DNA from: Roseivirga sp. | GTDB lineage: Bacteria > Bacteroidota > Bacteroidia > Cytophagales > Cyclobacteriaceae | NCBI GenBank assembly: GCA_021404565.1 | Contig: JAAWWF010000027.1 | Coordinates: 186,001 to 250,000, forward strand | Direction of reading: 5' to 3' | Length of the DNA stretch: 64,000 bases | Shown: piece by piece, positions 34,232-43,488 of the stretch | Position numbering within the stretch: position 1 is the first letter of the stretch | How the letters are laid out: each line of letters begins with the position of its first letter | Translations under genes and position numbers: made by a program | Notes under the pieces: model-generated | Told to the model about the DNA's origin: nothing | Seen by the model: only the letters and a program-made list of their open reading frames with translations | The model's database searches: none

Positions 34232-35095
34232 ATGACCAGCGCAGATCAGAACAATCTATACCAGCATGTGGAGTTTTTGACCACACTCAGGCCCTATCGC
34301 ACCTACCTCAATCTTGAAAGTCTGAAGCAGGTAACGGACTACATTTCAGCAGAAATGAACTCATTTGACCTGGAAGTCAGTGAGCAAACTTGGCAGGCAG
34401 CCGGACGTGAATATCGTAATATCATTGGTAGCTGGGCACCGGAGAAAGAACAACGGCTGATCATTGGGGCGCACTACGATGTATGTGGAAATCAGCCGGG
34501 AGCCGATGACAACGCAAGCGCAGTAGCCGGCCTGCTGGAAACGGCCCGTATGCTCACCACCAATCAGCCAGAGCTGACCTATGGAATTGATTTTGTGGCC
34601 TATTGCCTGGAAGAGCCTCCCTTTTTCGCTACCAGAGAAATGGGCAGCTATGTACATGCCAAATCCTTAAAGGACCAGGATGTCAATGTGCTGGGAATGA
34701 TTTGTTATGAAATGATTGGCTATTTTTCCGAAGAGCCTGGTTCCCAGCCCTATCCTGATGAAATACTTAAACTGCTATACCCTGATATCGGCAATTTCAT
34801 CATAGTAGTGGGTATACAGGAACACGAAGACTTCAACCTTCGGTTTCATAAGCAAATGTCCGCAGGCTCTGGAATCGATGTTCAAAAAATCACCTTTCCC
34901 GATACGGGTGGTTTGGCGAGTATGTCAGACCATATGAACTACTGGAAGTTCGGCTTTCCTGCCCTAATGATAAATGACACCTCCTTTCTGCGTAACCCAC
35001 ATTATCATGAAGTGACTGATGATATAGACACACTGGATTTTGAGAAAATGACAGAGGTAGTGACCAGCACCTATCGGGCTATTCTAAATTTGTAA
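34232..35095 (+). CDS. M28 family zinc peptidase
   Basis: The protein has 287 residues and no signal peptide. Aminopeptidase-type metal ligands are visible: GAHYDVCGNQPGADDNASAV (H and bridging D), AYCLEEPPFF (catalytic E with metal E), FPDTGGLASMSDHMNYW (late H). A two-zinc exopeptidase of the M28 fold is likely; the substrate is unknown. ATG 34232 follows a short spacer after the previous gene. Confidence 0.88.
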   Translation: MTSADQNNLYQHVEFLTTLRPYRTYLNLESLKQVTDYISAEMNSFDLEVSEQTWQAAGREYRNIIGSWAPEKEQRLIIGAHYDVCGNQPGADDNASAVAGLLETARMLTTNQPELTYGIDFVAYCLEEPPFFATREMGSYVHAKSLKDQDVNVLGMICYEMIGYFSEEPGSQPYPDEILKLLYPDIGNFIIVVGIQEHEDFNLRFHKQMSAGSGIDVQKITFPDTGGLASMSDHMNYWKFGFPALMINDTSFLRNPHYHEVTDDIDTLDFEKMTEVVTSTYRAILNL

Positions 35096-35136
35096 TTTAT
35101 CAGTAGAAATAACGCGTTCCCCTTTAGCTTGTAATC

Positions 35137-35640
35137 ATGGATGACTTCGAATTTAAATGCTCTAAATGTGATGAGGTTCATAAAGGTGTACCGGGTTTTG
35201 GCACCAGGGCGCCCATCTACTATTTCGGCATTCCGGAAGATGAGCGGGAAGCGAGGGTAGAACTGACTTCAGATACCTGCGTGATTGACGGGAAAGAGTA
35301 CTTTGTCAGAGGCTGCCTGGAACTACCTGTAGCATCTGCGTCAGACCCTTTTGTTTTTGGTGCCTGGATATCGCTTAGCGAATCAAACTTTCTCAGGTTT
35401 TTAGAATTGATGGATGTAGAAGAACGGGAGAATGAGCCTCCAATGGTTGGCTGGTTGTCAAGCTGGTTCTGGCAATATGAAGAAACTGAACGGCTGGTAG
35501 CACGGATTCTTTTTAGAAATAACGGCACAAGACCGTTGATTGAGCTAAAACCCATAGAACATCCATTGGTAATCGCGCAAAGAGATGGCTTAACCAGAAA
35601 AGAAGTCATTGATATCTATGAGTACTATACCTTCGACTAG
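35137..35640 (+). CDS. DUF2199 family protein
   Basis: The protein has 167 residues and is cytoplasmic. It opens FKCSKCDEVHKGVPGFGTRAP, with a CxxC that probably binds a metal, and has FVFGAWISLSESNFLRF and a terminal region EHPLVIAQRDGLTRKEV, as in DUF2199. Members of this family occur as lone genes and as immunity proteins in toxin loci. Here it is first of three closely spaced genes (23 bases, then 10 bases), ending with an AbiEii-like nucleotidyltransferase. Confidence 0.85.
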   Translation: MDDFEFKCSKCDEVHKGVPGFGTRAPIYYFGIPEDEREARVELTSDTCVIDGKEYFVRGCLELPVASASDPFVFGAWISLSESNFLRFLELMDVEERENEPPMVGWLSSWFWQYEETERLVARILFRNNGTRPLIELKPIEHPLVIAQRDGLTRKEVIDIYEYYTFD

Positions 35641-35663
35641 GGCTAACTCGCTTCTACTCAGCT

Positions 35664-36269
35664 ATGACCATAATTGCTCAGAAAATACCATTTGAAATTC
35701 ACCTGACCACTGAGGGTCTCCCCGCAGTCCGTGAAGAAGAATTTATCCGACACTGTGAGTCAGTAGGGGCAAAAGCTTTATTAATTGAGCTTTCCAGAGG
35801 CTCACATGTGCAACAGCCCATGCTCAGTACAGTTGTTCATTCCAACAGTCTCTTATCAGTTCTATCAGAGGCCAACGAGCTATCATCCGACCTGGCAAGA
35901 AAGGGCTTTGGTTCAAAACGCCTTAAAATTGAGATTCCTGCTTATCATGCCCATTTGTTTGCCAAAAACGAATCCACATTTGACAGGTACTTTGAATGGC
36001 ATGGGAAAATCCGCTATACCAATACAGACATGCTCCAGACTTTATGTCTGAAACACAAAGTCCACCTTTCCATAAATTCACTCAAAAGTGCGACCGGTTT
36101 CAGGTTTATCACCCTTAGGGAATATGGCACACAACAGGTCTTTGAAGAGCGCATTCACCAATTATTGGAAGACTTTGAGAAGCAAAAACTGACCATTGAC
36201 AAACAACAGGCTGAATTCTGCATTTATGATAATAATAGCTTTTTAGACGAAGGATGGCTACCACAGTAA
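35664..36269 (+). CDS. Unknown protein paired with nucleotidyltransferase
   Basis: The protein has 201 residues and no membrane segment. It begins QKIPFEIHLTTEGL and has LLIELSRGSHVQQPMLSTV, KRLKIEIPAYHAHLF, FEWHGKIRYTN, HLSINSLKSATGFRFITLR and, near the end, AEFCIYDNNSFLDEGWLP. Alternating beta strands with conserved-looking charged residues suggest a compact two-sheet fold. I cannot name a family. It ends 10 bases before the AbiEii-like gene, in the place where AbiEi-type partners sit, but it does not look like AbiEi. Confidence 0.6.
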   Translation: MTIIAQKIPFEIHLTTEGLPAVREEEFIRHCESVGAKALLIELSRGSHVQQPMLSTVVHSNSLLSVLSEANELSSDLARKGFGSKRLKIEIPAYHAHLFAKNESTFDRYFEWHGKIRYTNTDMLQTLCLKHKVHLSINSLKSATGFRFITLREYGTQQVFEERIHQLLEDFEKQKLTIDKQQAEFCIYDNNSFLDEGWLPQ

Positions 36270-36279
36270 GCGAAAACAA

Positions 36280-37350
36280 ATGAACCTGACTGAACAGCAA
36301 AAAACTGCCATGACCGCCTATGAAGCATTCATTCGCAGAGCCTCTGAGATAAATATGCCCTTTATGCTTAAGGGTAGCTATGTCACGCGACAGTATTTTC
36401 CTGAGAATATAATCCGTGTCCCGGCTGATCTCGATTGGGTGTTTATCGACCCTATCGATGAACCCGATCAAGCTAGTCTTATTTTCAGTCGCTGGGTAGT
36501 CCGGATAACCGAGCTCACAATGGATGACAATGTGGTCTTCAGGAGCTTTAAAGAAAATAGTTTTTGGCGAATGATGGACTACGCCATGGCAGACGATTTT
36601 CCCACGGTCAATACTGACATAAGGTGCTGGGTAGATGGAATCGAATTTGAATTTGGCCTTGATATCTCATTCAATCTTGAAATTCCCGGAGGCACCAAAC
36701 CATTGGCCTACAAGCCTATGTCCGGCTCAGGTTTTACAGTACCCCATACCGCGCCCCTACACCTTCAGGTAGCCTGGAAAATTCATCAAACCCTGGTAAG
36801 ACCACGACTGAAAGATCTGTTTGATTTGATGTACCTTGTCCAACATCCGGGTTTCAACCGAGAGGCATTGCTCCAGTCCTTTGATGCACTACTAAGAGAG
36901 TGCATTGCGGATGAACTTGGGTTTACGCGAATTGAAAACTTTCTTAACTATCAACTTGATGGGCTCTTTAGATGGGCCAGTTTGAAAGAATCATGGGAAT
37001 ACTGGAGACATGGGAATACTGATATTGAGAAAAGCTGGTACTTCGGACGTGATGAGATGGCCCGGTATATTACCAATGTCAATCGTCTTCCGGTTAAGTT
37101 GACAATATTCATGAATCAATTCAGGGAGTGCATGGAATCAGCTGGTTTCAATATGGAGCTTAGCCTGGAATTCCCGGATGAAATAGCTGAGCTCTATAAT
37201 ATGGATGAGAGTCGAAAGGAATCAGACCAGGACTCCAATCAAGCCAAACAAGACGATACGAAAACCCATTTGTCTGAACCAAGCAGTTCAGTTCCGACTA
37301 AAAACAGAGTGCTCTCCTGGATTCACAAGCTATTAAAAGGTTCAGATTAG
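36280..37350 (+). CDS. AbiEii/AbiGii-like nucleotidyltransferase
   Basis: The protein has 356 residues. The nucleotidyltransferase core is visible: LKGSYVTRQYFPENIIRVPADLDWVF (GS motif with D-x-D), IEFEFGLDIS (third acidic position) and KIHQTLVRPRLKDLFDLMYL (the K...R...KDL(F/Y)DL motif of AbiEii/AbiGii proteins). Residues after ~310 are a charged low-complexity linker and tail. AbiEii toxins modify tRNA and act in type IV toxin-antitoxin or phage-abortive systems; whether this one does is inference. The gene before it is unknown and tightly linked. Confidence 0.8.
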   Translation: MNLTEQQKTAMTAYEAFIRRASEINMPFMLKGSYVTRQYFPENIIRVPADLDWVFIDPIDEPDQASLIFSRWVVRITELTMDDNVVFRSFKENSFWRMMDYAMADDFPTVNTDIRCWVDGIEFEFGLDISFNLEIPGGTKPLAYKPMSGSGFTVPHTAPLHLQVAWKIHQTLVRPRLKDLFDLMYLVQHPGFNREALLQSFDALLRECIADELGFTRIENFLNYQLDGLFRWASLKESWEYWRHGNTDIEKSWYFGRDEMARYITNVNRLPVKLTIFMNQFRECMESAGFNMELSLEFPDEIAELYNMDESRKESDQDSNQAKQDDTKTHLSEPSSSVPTKNRVLSWIHKLLKGSD

Positions 37351-37434
37351 CAGCCAATCTAATCAGTTAAGGCTATAATAACCCGGCAAGGTTTCCAGAC
37401 ACTTCTCTTCATTACCTTCCCTCGCCCTTTCAGC

Positions 37435-37453
37435 TCGTGGGTTCAACCCACGA
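37435..37453. repeat. Perfect palindrome, REP-like
   Basis: TCGTGGGTTCAACCCACGA is a 9-bp perfect inverted repeat around one base, in a 245-base spacer. Palindromes of this kind (CGTGGGTT...AACCCACG) recur in Bacteroidota intergenic DNA and can be REP elements moved by RAYT-type transposases; none is in the window. Confidence 0.45.
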
Positions 37454-37595
37454 ACCATATCACATAAACATGTGAAAATTGACCTGAATCTCATTTTTCG
37501 TTTCAGAAACCGGGATCAACCGGGAAAATCCTACAAGATTTGACCTCTCTTTACCTGGTCTTTACCAGATTCAGGAAAACCCAACTGATCGCAAT

Positions 37596-38741
37596 ATGAA
37601 AAAGCTATCCATCTTCCTCTCCTTCTTGCTGGTAATCACTCTCAACTGCGGCTCGGATGATGGTGATGCATCAGAATTAGCCTCTCTGAATATTGAATCA
37701 TCCAATGGTCTGCGTTTAGATCTTGGCGAAATGACCACCTTATCAGTTAAGGGATTTGATGCTGGAAATGAACCATTCAATGTGGTGGAAACCATTAGTT
37801 GGTCTGCCAACAATGCCAATGTCAGCATAGATCAAAATGGCATTGTGACGGGTGTCTCTGTAGGAGATGTGGTGGTCACCGCAACTGTTGGTACCATATC
37901 CCAATCCATTGACCTTTCTGTTTGGGACAGTACCGCTCCCAGAACTGAAATATGGGTGAGTGATGCAGGGGCTTCATCAAACCCACGTTACCAGATTTTA
38001 AAATATGATGAAAATGGCCGCAACCCTGAAGTGTTTACAACTCAAAATCTGGCCTGGCCCCAGGACATCCTCTTTATGGAAGAGGATGAGGTTGTATTGA
38101 TATCAAACCTCAACAGCGGAACCATAGATAGGTATAATATCAACACCGGAGCATTCATTGATAGTTTCGCAGCTGGTATAGACGGTCCTACTCGTATGAA
38201 AATCGGGGCAGACAACCTGCTCTATGTACTCCAATGGAATGGAGATGGTAAAGTACTCAGGTATCAACTGGATGGCACATTTGTAGATGAATTCACAAAT
38301 ATCGGGGTATCCGAGAGCATCGGGATGGACTGGGATGGAGAAGGCAATCTCTACGTATCGTCCTTTAATGGTGGCTCTGGAGGCTCGGTTCGCAAATTCG
38401 ATCCCTCAGGGAATGACCTGGGCCTTTTTATCAACTCAAACCTGGTGGGCCCTACCAACATCTGGTTCAGGTCCAATGGAGATATGATGGTCAACGACTG
38501 GTCAGGAGGTGTTGTAGCCAGATTTAATAGTAGCGGTTCCTTTCTGCGCAACTCCATTACAGGGTTGAACAGGCCGGAGGGAGTAGCATTCTTTCCTAAT
38601 GGAGATTTCCTTATCGGCAATGGAGGTACTGGCAGTGTGAAGATGTATGGCAGCAACAATGCTTTTATCAGCGACCTTGTCGTCAGTGGTGAAGGAGGTC
38701 TGGTCAATCCAAATGCAGTCGTTCTTAGAAAGGTAAATTAG
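37596..38741 (+). CDS. Lipoprotein with Big2-like domain and beta-propeller
   Basis: The protein has 381 residues. The lipobox signal (SFLLVITLNCGSD) is followed by an Ig-like Big2 domain (residues about 25-110; ISWSANNANVSIDQNGIVTG and VSVGDVVVTATVG are typical), then NHL/SMP-30-like propeller repeats (AWPQDILFMEEDEVVLIS, IGMDWDGEGNLYVSSFNGG, PEGVAFFPNGDFLIGNGG). Surface or periplasmic protein that probably binds a ligand or surface; no catalytic residues can be assigned. Confidence 0.8.
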   Translation: MKKLSIFLSFLLVITLNCGSDDGDASELASLNIESSNGLRLDLGEMTTLSVKGFDAGNEPFNVVETISWSANNANVSIDQNGIVTGVSVGDVVVTATVGTISQSIDLSVWDSTAPRTEIWVSDAGASSNPRYQILKYDENGRNPEVFTTQNLAWPQDILFMEEDEVVLISNLNSGTIDRYNINTGAFIDSFAAGIDGPTRMKIGADNLLYVLQWNGDGKVLRYQLDGTFVDEFTNIGVSESIGMDWDGEGNLYVSSFNGGSGGSVRKFDPSGNDLGLFINSNLVGPTNIWFRSNGDMMVNDWSGGVVARFNSSGSFLRNSITGLNRPEGVAFFPNGDFLIGNGGTGSVKMYGSNNAFISDLVVSGEGGLVNPNAVVLRKVN

Positions 38742-38764
38742 TACTTATCTAAACGAAACTAAGT

Positions 38765-38807
38765 CGCGCGCTTTTCCAAAAGCGTGCGTGTTCACAAAAG
38801 CGTGCGC
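38765..38807. terminator. Bidirectional terminator with duplicated arm
   Basis: CGCGCGCTTTT (38765-38775) can pair with AAAAGCGTGCG at 38778-38788 or with its direct copy at 38796-38806. It lies between two convergent genes and gives a T run on either strand. Confidence 0.65.
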
Positions 38808-38813
38808 AACCAT

Positions 38814-41800
38814 CTACCCCTCCTCAATTTCAGCAAGAAGCCTGCTAAAGCTCTCCTCATCACCATTATATGAGGCATTGATCAGTTTTTGACAGAATAT
38901 GGATATGCCGCTCCCCTCTTGAACAGGGAGCTTTTTGAGCACATTTTCAATCCCAGTACTTTGATAGATTTTGAGGTCTTTCAGAGTTGGTAATACCTCA
39001 TTCAATGTTACGATATCCTCCTCTGTCAGTATATATGAATCAGCGGCAAACAGTATTTCTTTGGCCGATGCTTCACAGGACAATCCTGGTAAGGTAAACC
39101 AGAATTTAGCCCCGCCACCTACCTCAGATTCAACACCAATCTTGCCACCATGAGCTTCTATCACCATTTTGCAAAAGGTAAGTCCTAAACCTGTCGATTG
39201 AGAGCGGCTGTTCACCTGCTCTTCCGCCTGTGCATAGCGATCAAAAATAATCTTCTGCTTTTCAGCTGAGATTCCCGGACCTTCGTCTGCCAGTGAAAAA
39301 TACAGATCATCATTGCTCGCCCTGGTCACCTGCAGATGCAGGGATGAATTTACCGGGGCATAACGGATGGCATTGGTCAGCAGGTTAACCAAAACCCGCT
39401 CAATCAGGTTGGCATCCATGGCAATGACATAAGAGTCAGAGACCTCCACCCCGAGCTTTAGGTTTCCCTCAGCTATATTGTCTTCAACATCTTCAATAGC
39501 CAGATTCACCAAATCATTTACAGAGTGATCTGCCAGACTGGGCTGTACATCTGTTTCCTCAAACTTCTGTACATCGAGCATATTAAGCACCAGGTTGAGC
39601 ATTTTCCGGGCAATGGCTGAGGCCTTCTTTTCTCCAGTTTTGATAATCACACTCAAGGGACTTTTAAGATCATGCACGATCATGGAAGTCATGTCCTGCT
39701 TAAAGCGCCCCAGGTCCACCAGCTTTTTATTCGTTTTCTTAAGTTCATCGGCCTGAGCGGCAATCTCATCTTTCTGCTCGCTGATCTCCCGGGTACGGTC
39801 TATTACTATTTGCTCCAGCTTTTCTTTTTCCTTGATCAGCCGATGTGTATAAGCCCGCACAATCATCCAGATAAAAAAAATGCTCAGCAAACCATAGCCA
39901 CCAAAAGCCAAACCGCTCCGATACCAGGGTGGAAAAACCCGAAACTCAAAAGTGGCTTCTTCTCCCTCCACCCCATACAGGTTTTTCGACTTCACCCGAA
40001 AGGTATAGCGCCCTTCAGGCAGGTTGGTATACTCTTTATAGGCTTCAGTGCTCCATGAGCTCCACTCTTTGTCATAGCCCTCCAGCAGATACCTGAAGGT
40101 ATTTTTCTCAGCCTCTTCGAAAAACAGAGCACTGTAAGAAAAGCGCACTGAGTTGCTTTGATAGTTAAGCCCCAGTCCGTTTTCCAAAAAATTGTGCGCA
40201 TAATCGTGAACTCCGGAAAGTACCTCTTCTCCACTGATAGCCTGACTCACCACCGTCTTAAAATTGGTAAATGCCTCAGGTACTCTATTGGGGTGATATT
40301 GAATAATGCCCTCTGAAGAGAGATACAGCACGGTAGAGTCAGGCCCTAACATAATACTCTGGATCAGGGCATCTCTGATCTTGCCAAAACCGAGCGAGTC
40401 TACCCGAAAACCACCCTCTGTTTTGACAAAGCGCATCTTATCCAGCCCGGCCCGGGTATAGATGGTACCATCAGGTGCCTCAACAAAACTGTTATGCTTA
40501 AAACCCTTCGCCAGACCCAGAAAAGGCTCATAGAGCAAAAAGGTATCCTGCTCCGCATAATAAGTGTAAAAAGAGCTGTCATTGATCACCAGAATGCCCT
40601 GATCTCCTGCCGGATCGTAGGGAATCACATCACTTCTGATGTCGCTTGGCAAGCCTTCAGCAACTCCCACCTCCCTGAGCTCGATAACACTGTCCATTGC
40701 CTCATTCAGTTTTAATTTGACAATGGGGTTCTGACCGTTACTGATCCAGATATAGCCTTGTTTGTCTTCCACCAAAATACGGGCATCCCCCACATAATTG
40801 GCGATATGACCATTGGAAACCAGCTTACCATTGACCAACTCTATCGCTCTTAAGCTTTGATGTGAGGAGTGCAGTATGTACCAACCAGGTCGTGATTTCA
40901 GAGGAGTTAACCCCCAGGGCTCGGTTCTCTCAACCTCCCTGCGATCTCCTTTGACATCCAACTCTTCCAGCCAGTTTCCAGCAGAGGCGTAGAGCCTGTC
41001 TTCGACTACATCCAGGTCCCAGATCTCCAACTGAGAGTTGGGGATTTGAACGAAGCCTTTATCACTTTCATATTTCACGCCCCAGGCCGTGCCTAAAAAG
41101 AGCGTGTCATTCTTCATCACAGCACTCAGTATGTTCGTATCTATGCCCTGCCGCTCACCTGCATAGGTAAAGGGGCTGTTGAGTACCAAAAGGCTCATAC
41201 CAGTATTGGTCGCCATCCAGTAATTACCGGCATTGTCGTAGAATCCTTCTTTTACCGCATTATTGGCCAGCCCGTTTTTCTTATCAATGATGTATAGTGG
41301 TCGGAATTCTTCATCAGTAATAACACTGCCACGGTCAAAGGTGCTAAAGCCATAACCCAAACCGGGAATGACATCGATTTTACCCACGAAAGTCTGACTG
41401 AGAATGCCCCGCATATTATCAAAGGACGGATGTTCCTCTTTCCGTCCTCCCTGCTCATTGAAAGCCCAGGTTTCTCCCTGATAGGAAATAAAAAGCAGTT
41501 CGTTGTTATTCCAGGGAATCAGCCCGCTTGCAGTAGAGCTACCATTCGCTACCAGTTCCCCTCCCGGCACGAGCTTAATAGAATCTGATTTTATAGTCCA
41601 CAGACCTGAGTCTGGTCTTAACAGATACAACTCACCATCAATCTCCCAGGCACGGTTAATCGGGCCATTTTGATCATCCATGGTGAATACCTTGAACTCT
41701 CCATTCCGATAGTGAAAAATATCATGCAACCCCACGAAAAACACTCCCTCCTCCGTACAGGCCGTAAACCACATATCGGTAAGGCGTGGCAGGATTTCTT

Positions 41801-42179
41801 CCTCAATCTTATCAATCAAAGACACATAAGTCAGCCCCCCCAGACTGTCTCCTGCCAGGTAGCCCACCTCGCCCACTCCACCTACATAGATGGTACCATT
41901 GCGGTCCATCGCCATAGAGCGGGCCGTATTTTGGTTAGCCATGGGGATAGTATTCCAGTAATGGCCATCAAAAGTGATGACACCACCACGATTGGCAAAG
42001 TACATGAGACCCTCCGCATCCTGGAGTATATCCCAGGTTTGCGTACCTGAGCCATGGTCGTTAGGTCCATAATTCTGCAGATCGGGAATACCATATGTTT
42101 TTTGCTGACCTAATGCTATTGATGCATACAGCGAAATGATCAATATAGTGTAAATGGCCGCTGGTGAAGTTATTCTCAT
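38814..42179 (-). CDS. Two-component-propeller sensor histidine kinase
   Basis: The protein has 1121 residues. A signal peptide (ISLYASIALGQQ) is followed by a long periplasmic beta-propeller sensor region (repeats such as DRNGTIYVGGVGEVGYL and DKQGYIWISNGQNPIVKL), a Y_Y_Y domain near residues 690-750, a membrane segment near 760 (SGLAFGGYGLLSIFFIWMIV), a coiled coil, then the kinase core. The H-box is MIVHDLKSPLSVII (near 835), N-box LVNLLTNAIRYAP, G1 ADEGPGIS and G2 STGLGLTFCKMVI. The last ~70 residues are an extra tail. Unlike hybrid kinases of this type it has no receiver or AraC domain; the response regulator is the separate gene 13 bases upstream. Confidence 0.93.
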   Translation of the reverse strand: MRITSPAAIYTILIISLYASIALGQQKTYGIPDLQNYGPNDHGSGTQTWDILQDAEGLMYFANRGGVITFDGHYWNTIPMANQNTARSMAMDRNGTIYVGGVGEVGYLAGDSLGGLTYVSLIDKIEEEILPRLTDMWFTACTEEGVFFVGLHDIFHYRNGEFKVFTMDDQNGPINRAWEIDGELYLLRPDSGLWTIKSDSIKLVPGGELVANGSSTASGLIPWNNNELLFISYQGETWAFNEQGGRKEEHPSFDNMRGILSQTFVGKIDVIPGLGYGFSTFDRGSVITDEEFRPLYIIDKKNGLANNAVKEGFYDNAGNYWMATNTGMSLLVLNSPFTYAGERQGIDTNILSAVMKNDTLFLGTAWGVKYESDKGFVQIPNSQLEIWDLDVVEDRLYASAGNWLEELDVKGDRREVERTEPWGLTPLKSRPGWYILHSSHQSLRAIELVNGKLVSNGHIANYVGDARILVEDKQGYIWISNGQNPIVKLKLNEAMDSVIELREVGVAEGLPSDIRSDVIPYDPAGDQGILVINDSSFYTYYAEQDTFLLYEPFLGLAKGFKHNSFVEAPDGTIYTRAGLDKMRFVKTEGGFRVDSLGFGKIRDALIQSIMLGPDSTVLYLSSEGIIQYHPNRVPEAFTNFKTVVSQAISGEEVLSGVHDYAHNFLENGLGLNYQSNSVRFSYSALFFEEAEKNTFRYLLEGYDKEWSSWSTEAYKEYTNLPEGRYTFRVKSKNLYGVEGEEATFEFRVFPPWYRSGLAFGGYGLLSIFFIWMIVRAYTHRLIKEKEKLEQIVIDRTREISEQKDEIAAQADELKKTNKKLVDLGRFKQDMTSMIVHDLKSPLSVIIKTGEKKASAIARKMLNLVLNMLDVQKFEETDVQPSLADHSVNDLVNLAIEDVEDNIAEGNLKLGVEVSDSYVIAMDANLIERVLVNLLTNAIRYAPVNSSLHLQVTRASNDDLYFSLADEGPGISAEKQKIIFDRYAQAEEQVNSRSQSTGLGLTFCKMVIEAHGGKIGVESEVGGGAKFWFTLPGLSCEASAKEILFAADSYILTEEDIVTLNEVLPTLKDLKIYQSTGIENVLKKLPVQEGSGISIFCQKLINASYNGDEESFSRLLAEIEEG

Positions 42180-42192
42180 GGTTGATTCCTTC

Positions 42193-43059
42193 TTAGCTCA
42201 ATTGCTCAATCGAGTGCCTCAAATTATCTTCTTCCGGTATATTCAGCTTGCGTTTAAGCCTATAAAGGGCAGTTCTGATACTGCCGGAAGTGATGTTCAG
42301 CAATCGGGCAATCTCCTTATTATCCATACCAAGCTTCAGGTAAGCACACATCTTTAAATCCTTGTGAGAAAGCTCGCTGGATATGCCGTTGAGCTTTGTG
42401 AAAAAATCAGGATTCACTTCATCAAAATGCATTTTAAAGGTATCCCAGCTACCGTCTATTTCTAAATGGCTTTCGACACGCTTTTTCAGCTGCTTCACCT
42501 GCTGCCTCAGATCTTCGGGCCTGGCCTCATCGAGAGTCCCCTGCAGGCGATTGATCTCATTATAAAACTCTATCAGCAGTCCGTTTTTTTCTACGATCAG
42601 CATGGAAGCCGTAGTAAGCTTTCTGTTTTTGAGATCAATCTCGTTCTTCATGAGCTTACCAATAGCATCATGTTGCTCTTTGAGCCTCATGGCCGTGTTG
42701 ATTCTGGCACTGAGCTCTACAATGTCTACAGGTTTGCGCACATAATCAACAGCACCAGCTTCTAGGGCAATCTGTAAATCACCTGGTGTGGTCATACGTC
42801 CGGTAGCCATGATCACAGGAATCTCATGTGTGGTGGCATCGTTCTTCAAAGTTCTGATGGCCTCCAGTCCATTCATGATGGGCATATCCCAATCCATAAG
42901 AATAAGATCCGGTAACTCCTCTCTGGCAATGCGCACTCCATTGAGACCATTGTTGGCGTTGATTACTGTGAAGTGATGATTATAAGTCTTTAAATCCTCG
43001 GCAATCGCCCGGATGATATCCCGATTGTCGTCAACAATTAAAATAGTTTTTCCTTTCAT
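42193..43059 (-). CDS. Response regulator, REC + HTH
   Basis: The protein has 288 residues. The receiver domain is complete: TILIVDDNRD, phosphoacceptor region DLILMDWDMPIMNG, VIMATGR and DYVRKPVD. A helical linker of about 80 residues follows, then a LuxR-like HTH (LKMCAYLKLGMDNKEIARLL, then GSIRTALYRLKRKLN). The start has a strong Shine-Dalgarno (AAGGAGGGAG, seen at 43061-43070 on the other strand), rare here. It is the first gene of a two-gene operon with the propeller kinase, which starts 13 bases on. Confidence 0.93.
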   Translation of the reverse strand: MKGKTILIVDDNRDIIRAIAEDLKTYNHHFTVINANNGLNGVRIAREELPDLILMDWDMPIMNGLEAIRTLKNDATTHEIPVIMATGRMTTPGDLQIALEAGAVDYVRKPVDIVELSARINTAMRLKEQHDAIGKLMKNEIDLKNRKLTTASMLIVEKNGLLIEFYNEINRLQGTLDEARPEDLRQQVKQLKKRVESHLEIDGSWDTFKMHFDEVNPDFFTKLNGISSELSHKDLKMCAYLKLGMDNKEIARLLNITSGSIRTALYRLKRKLNIPEEDNLRHSIEQLS

Positions 43060-43488
43060 GCTCCCTCCTTATCCCTTAATCTAGCAATTGTTTCAATACC
43101 ATTTTTAAAACCCGGAGTCTAAGTATTGACAAGCATATTGGCGGGCTTTATGTGAAAAATCATAGGCATCTGGTTTTTGAAATCCTTCCGTCCCCCACAT
43201 CTTGTAAAACTCCCATTCCGCCTATTTTGAGCACATATTAATGGGTTAAAAAACTATGTTGACGGCTTGTCTATTTGATGTCACAAGGCAAAACACATGT
43301 ATATGCAAGCGAGGGATACACTGAGCACTGAAGTCCCCATCGACCTACCCTACTCCTTGTTTCTCAGGTACTCACAGAGCACGCCTCGTCATCAAAGTGT
43401 CACAGCACTTAAATCATTCAAATAACACCTCTCTCATTCGGGCACAGTTTTATAAATTCAATAAAACGCCTGCCTCACTCTTTTTGAT
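43060..43488. other. Divergent regulatory spacer
   Basis: This 429-base stretch lies between the leftward response regulator and the rightward kinase-like gene. It is AT-rich near both ends and should hold both promoters. I see no ORF and no clear TAnnTTTG box. Confidence 0.45.
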
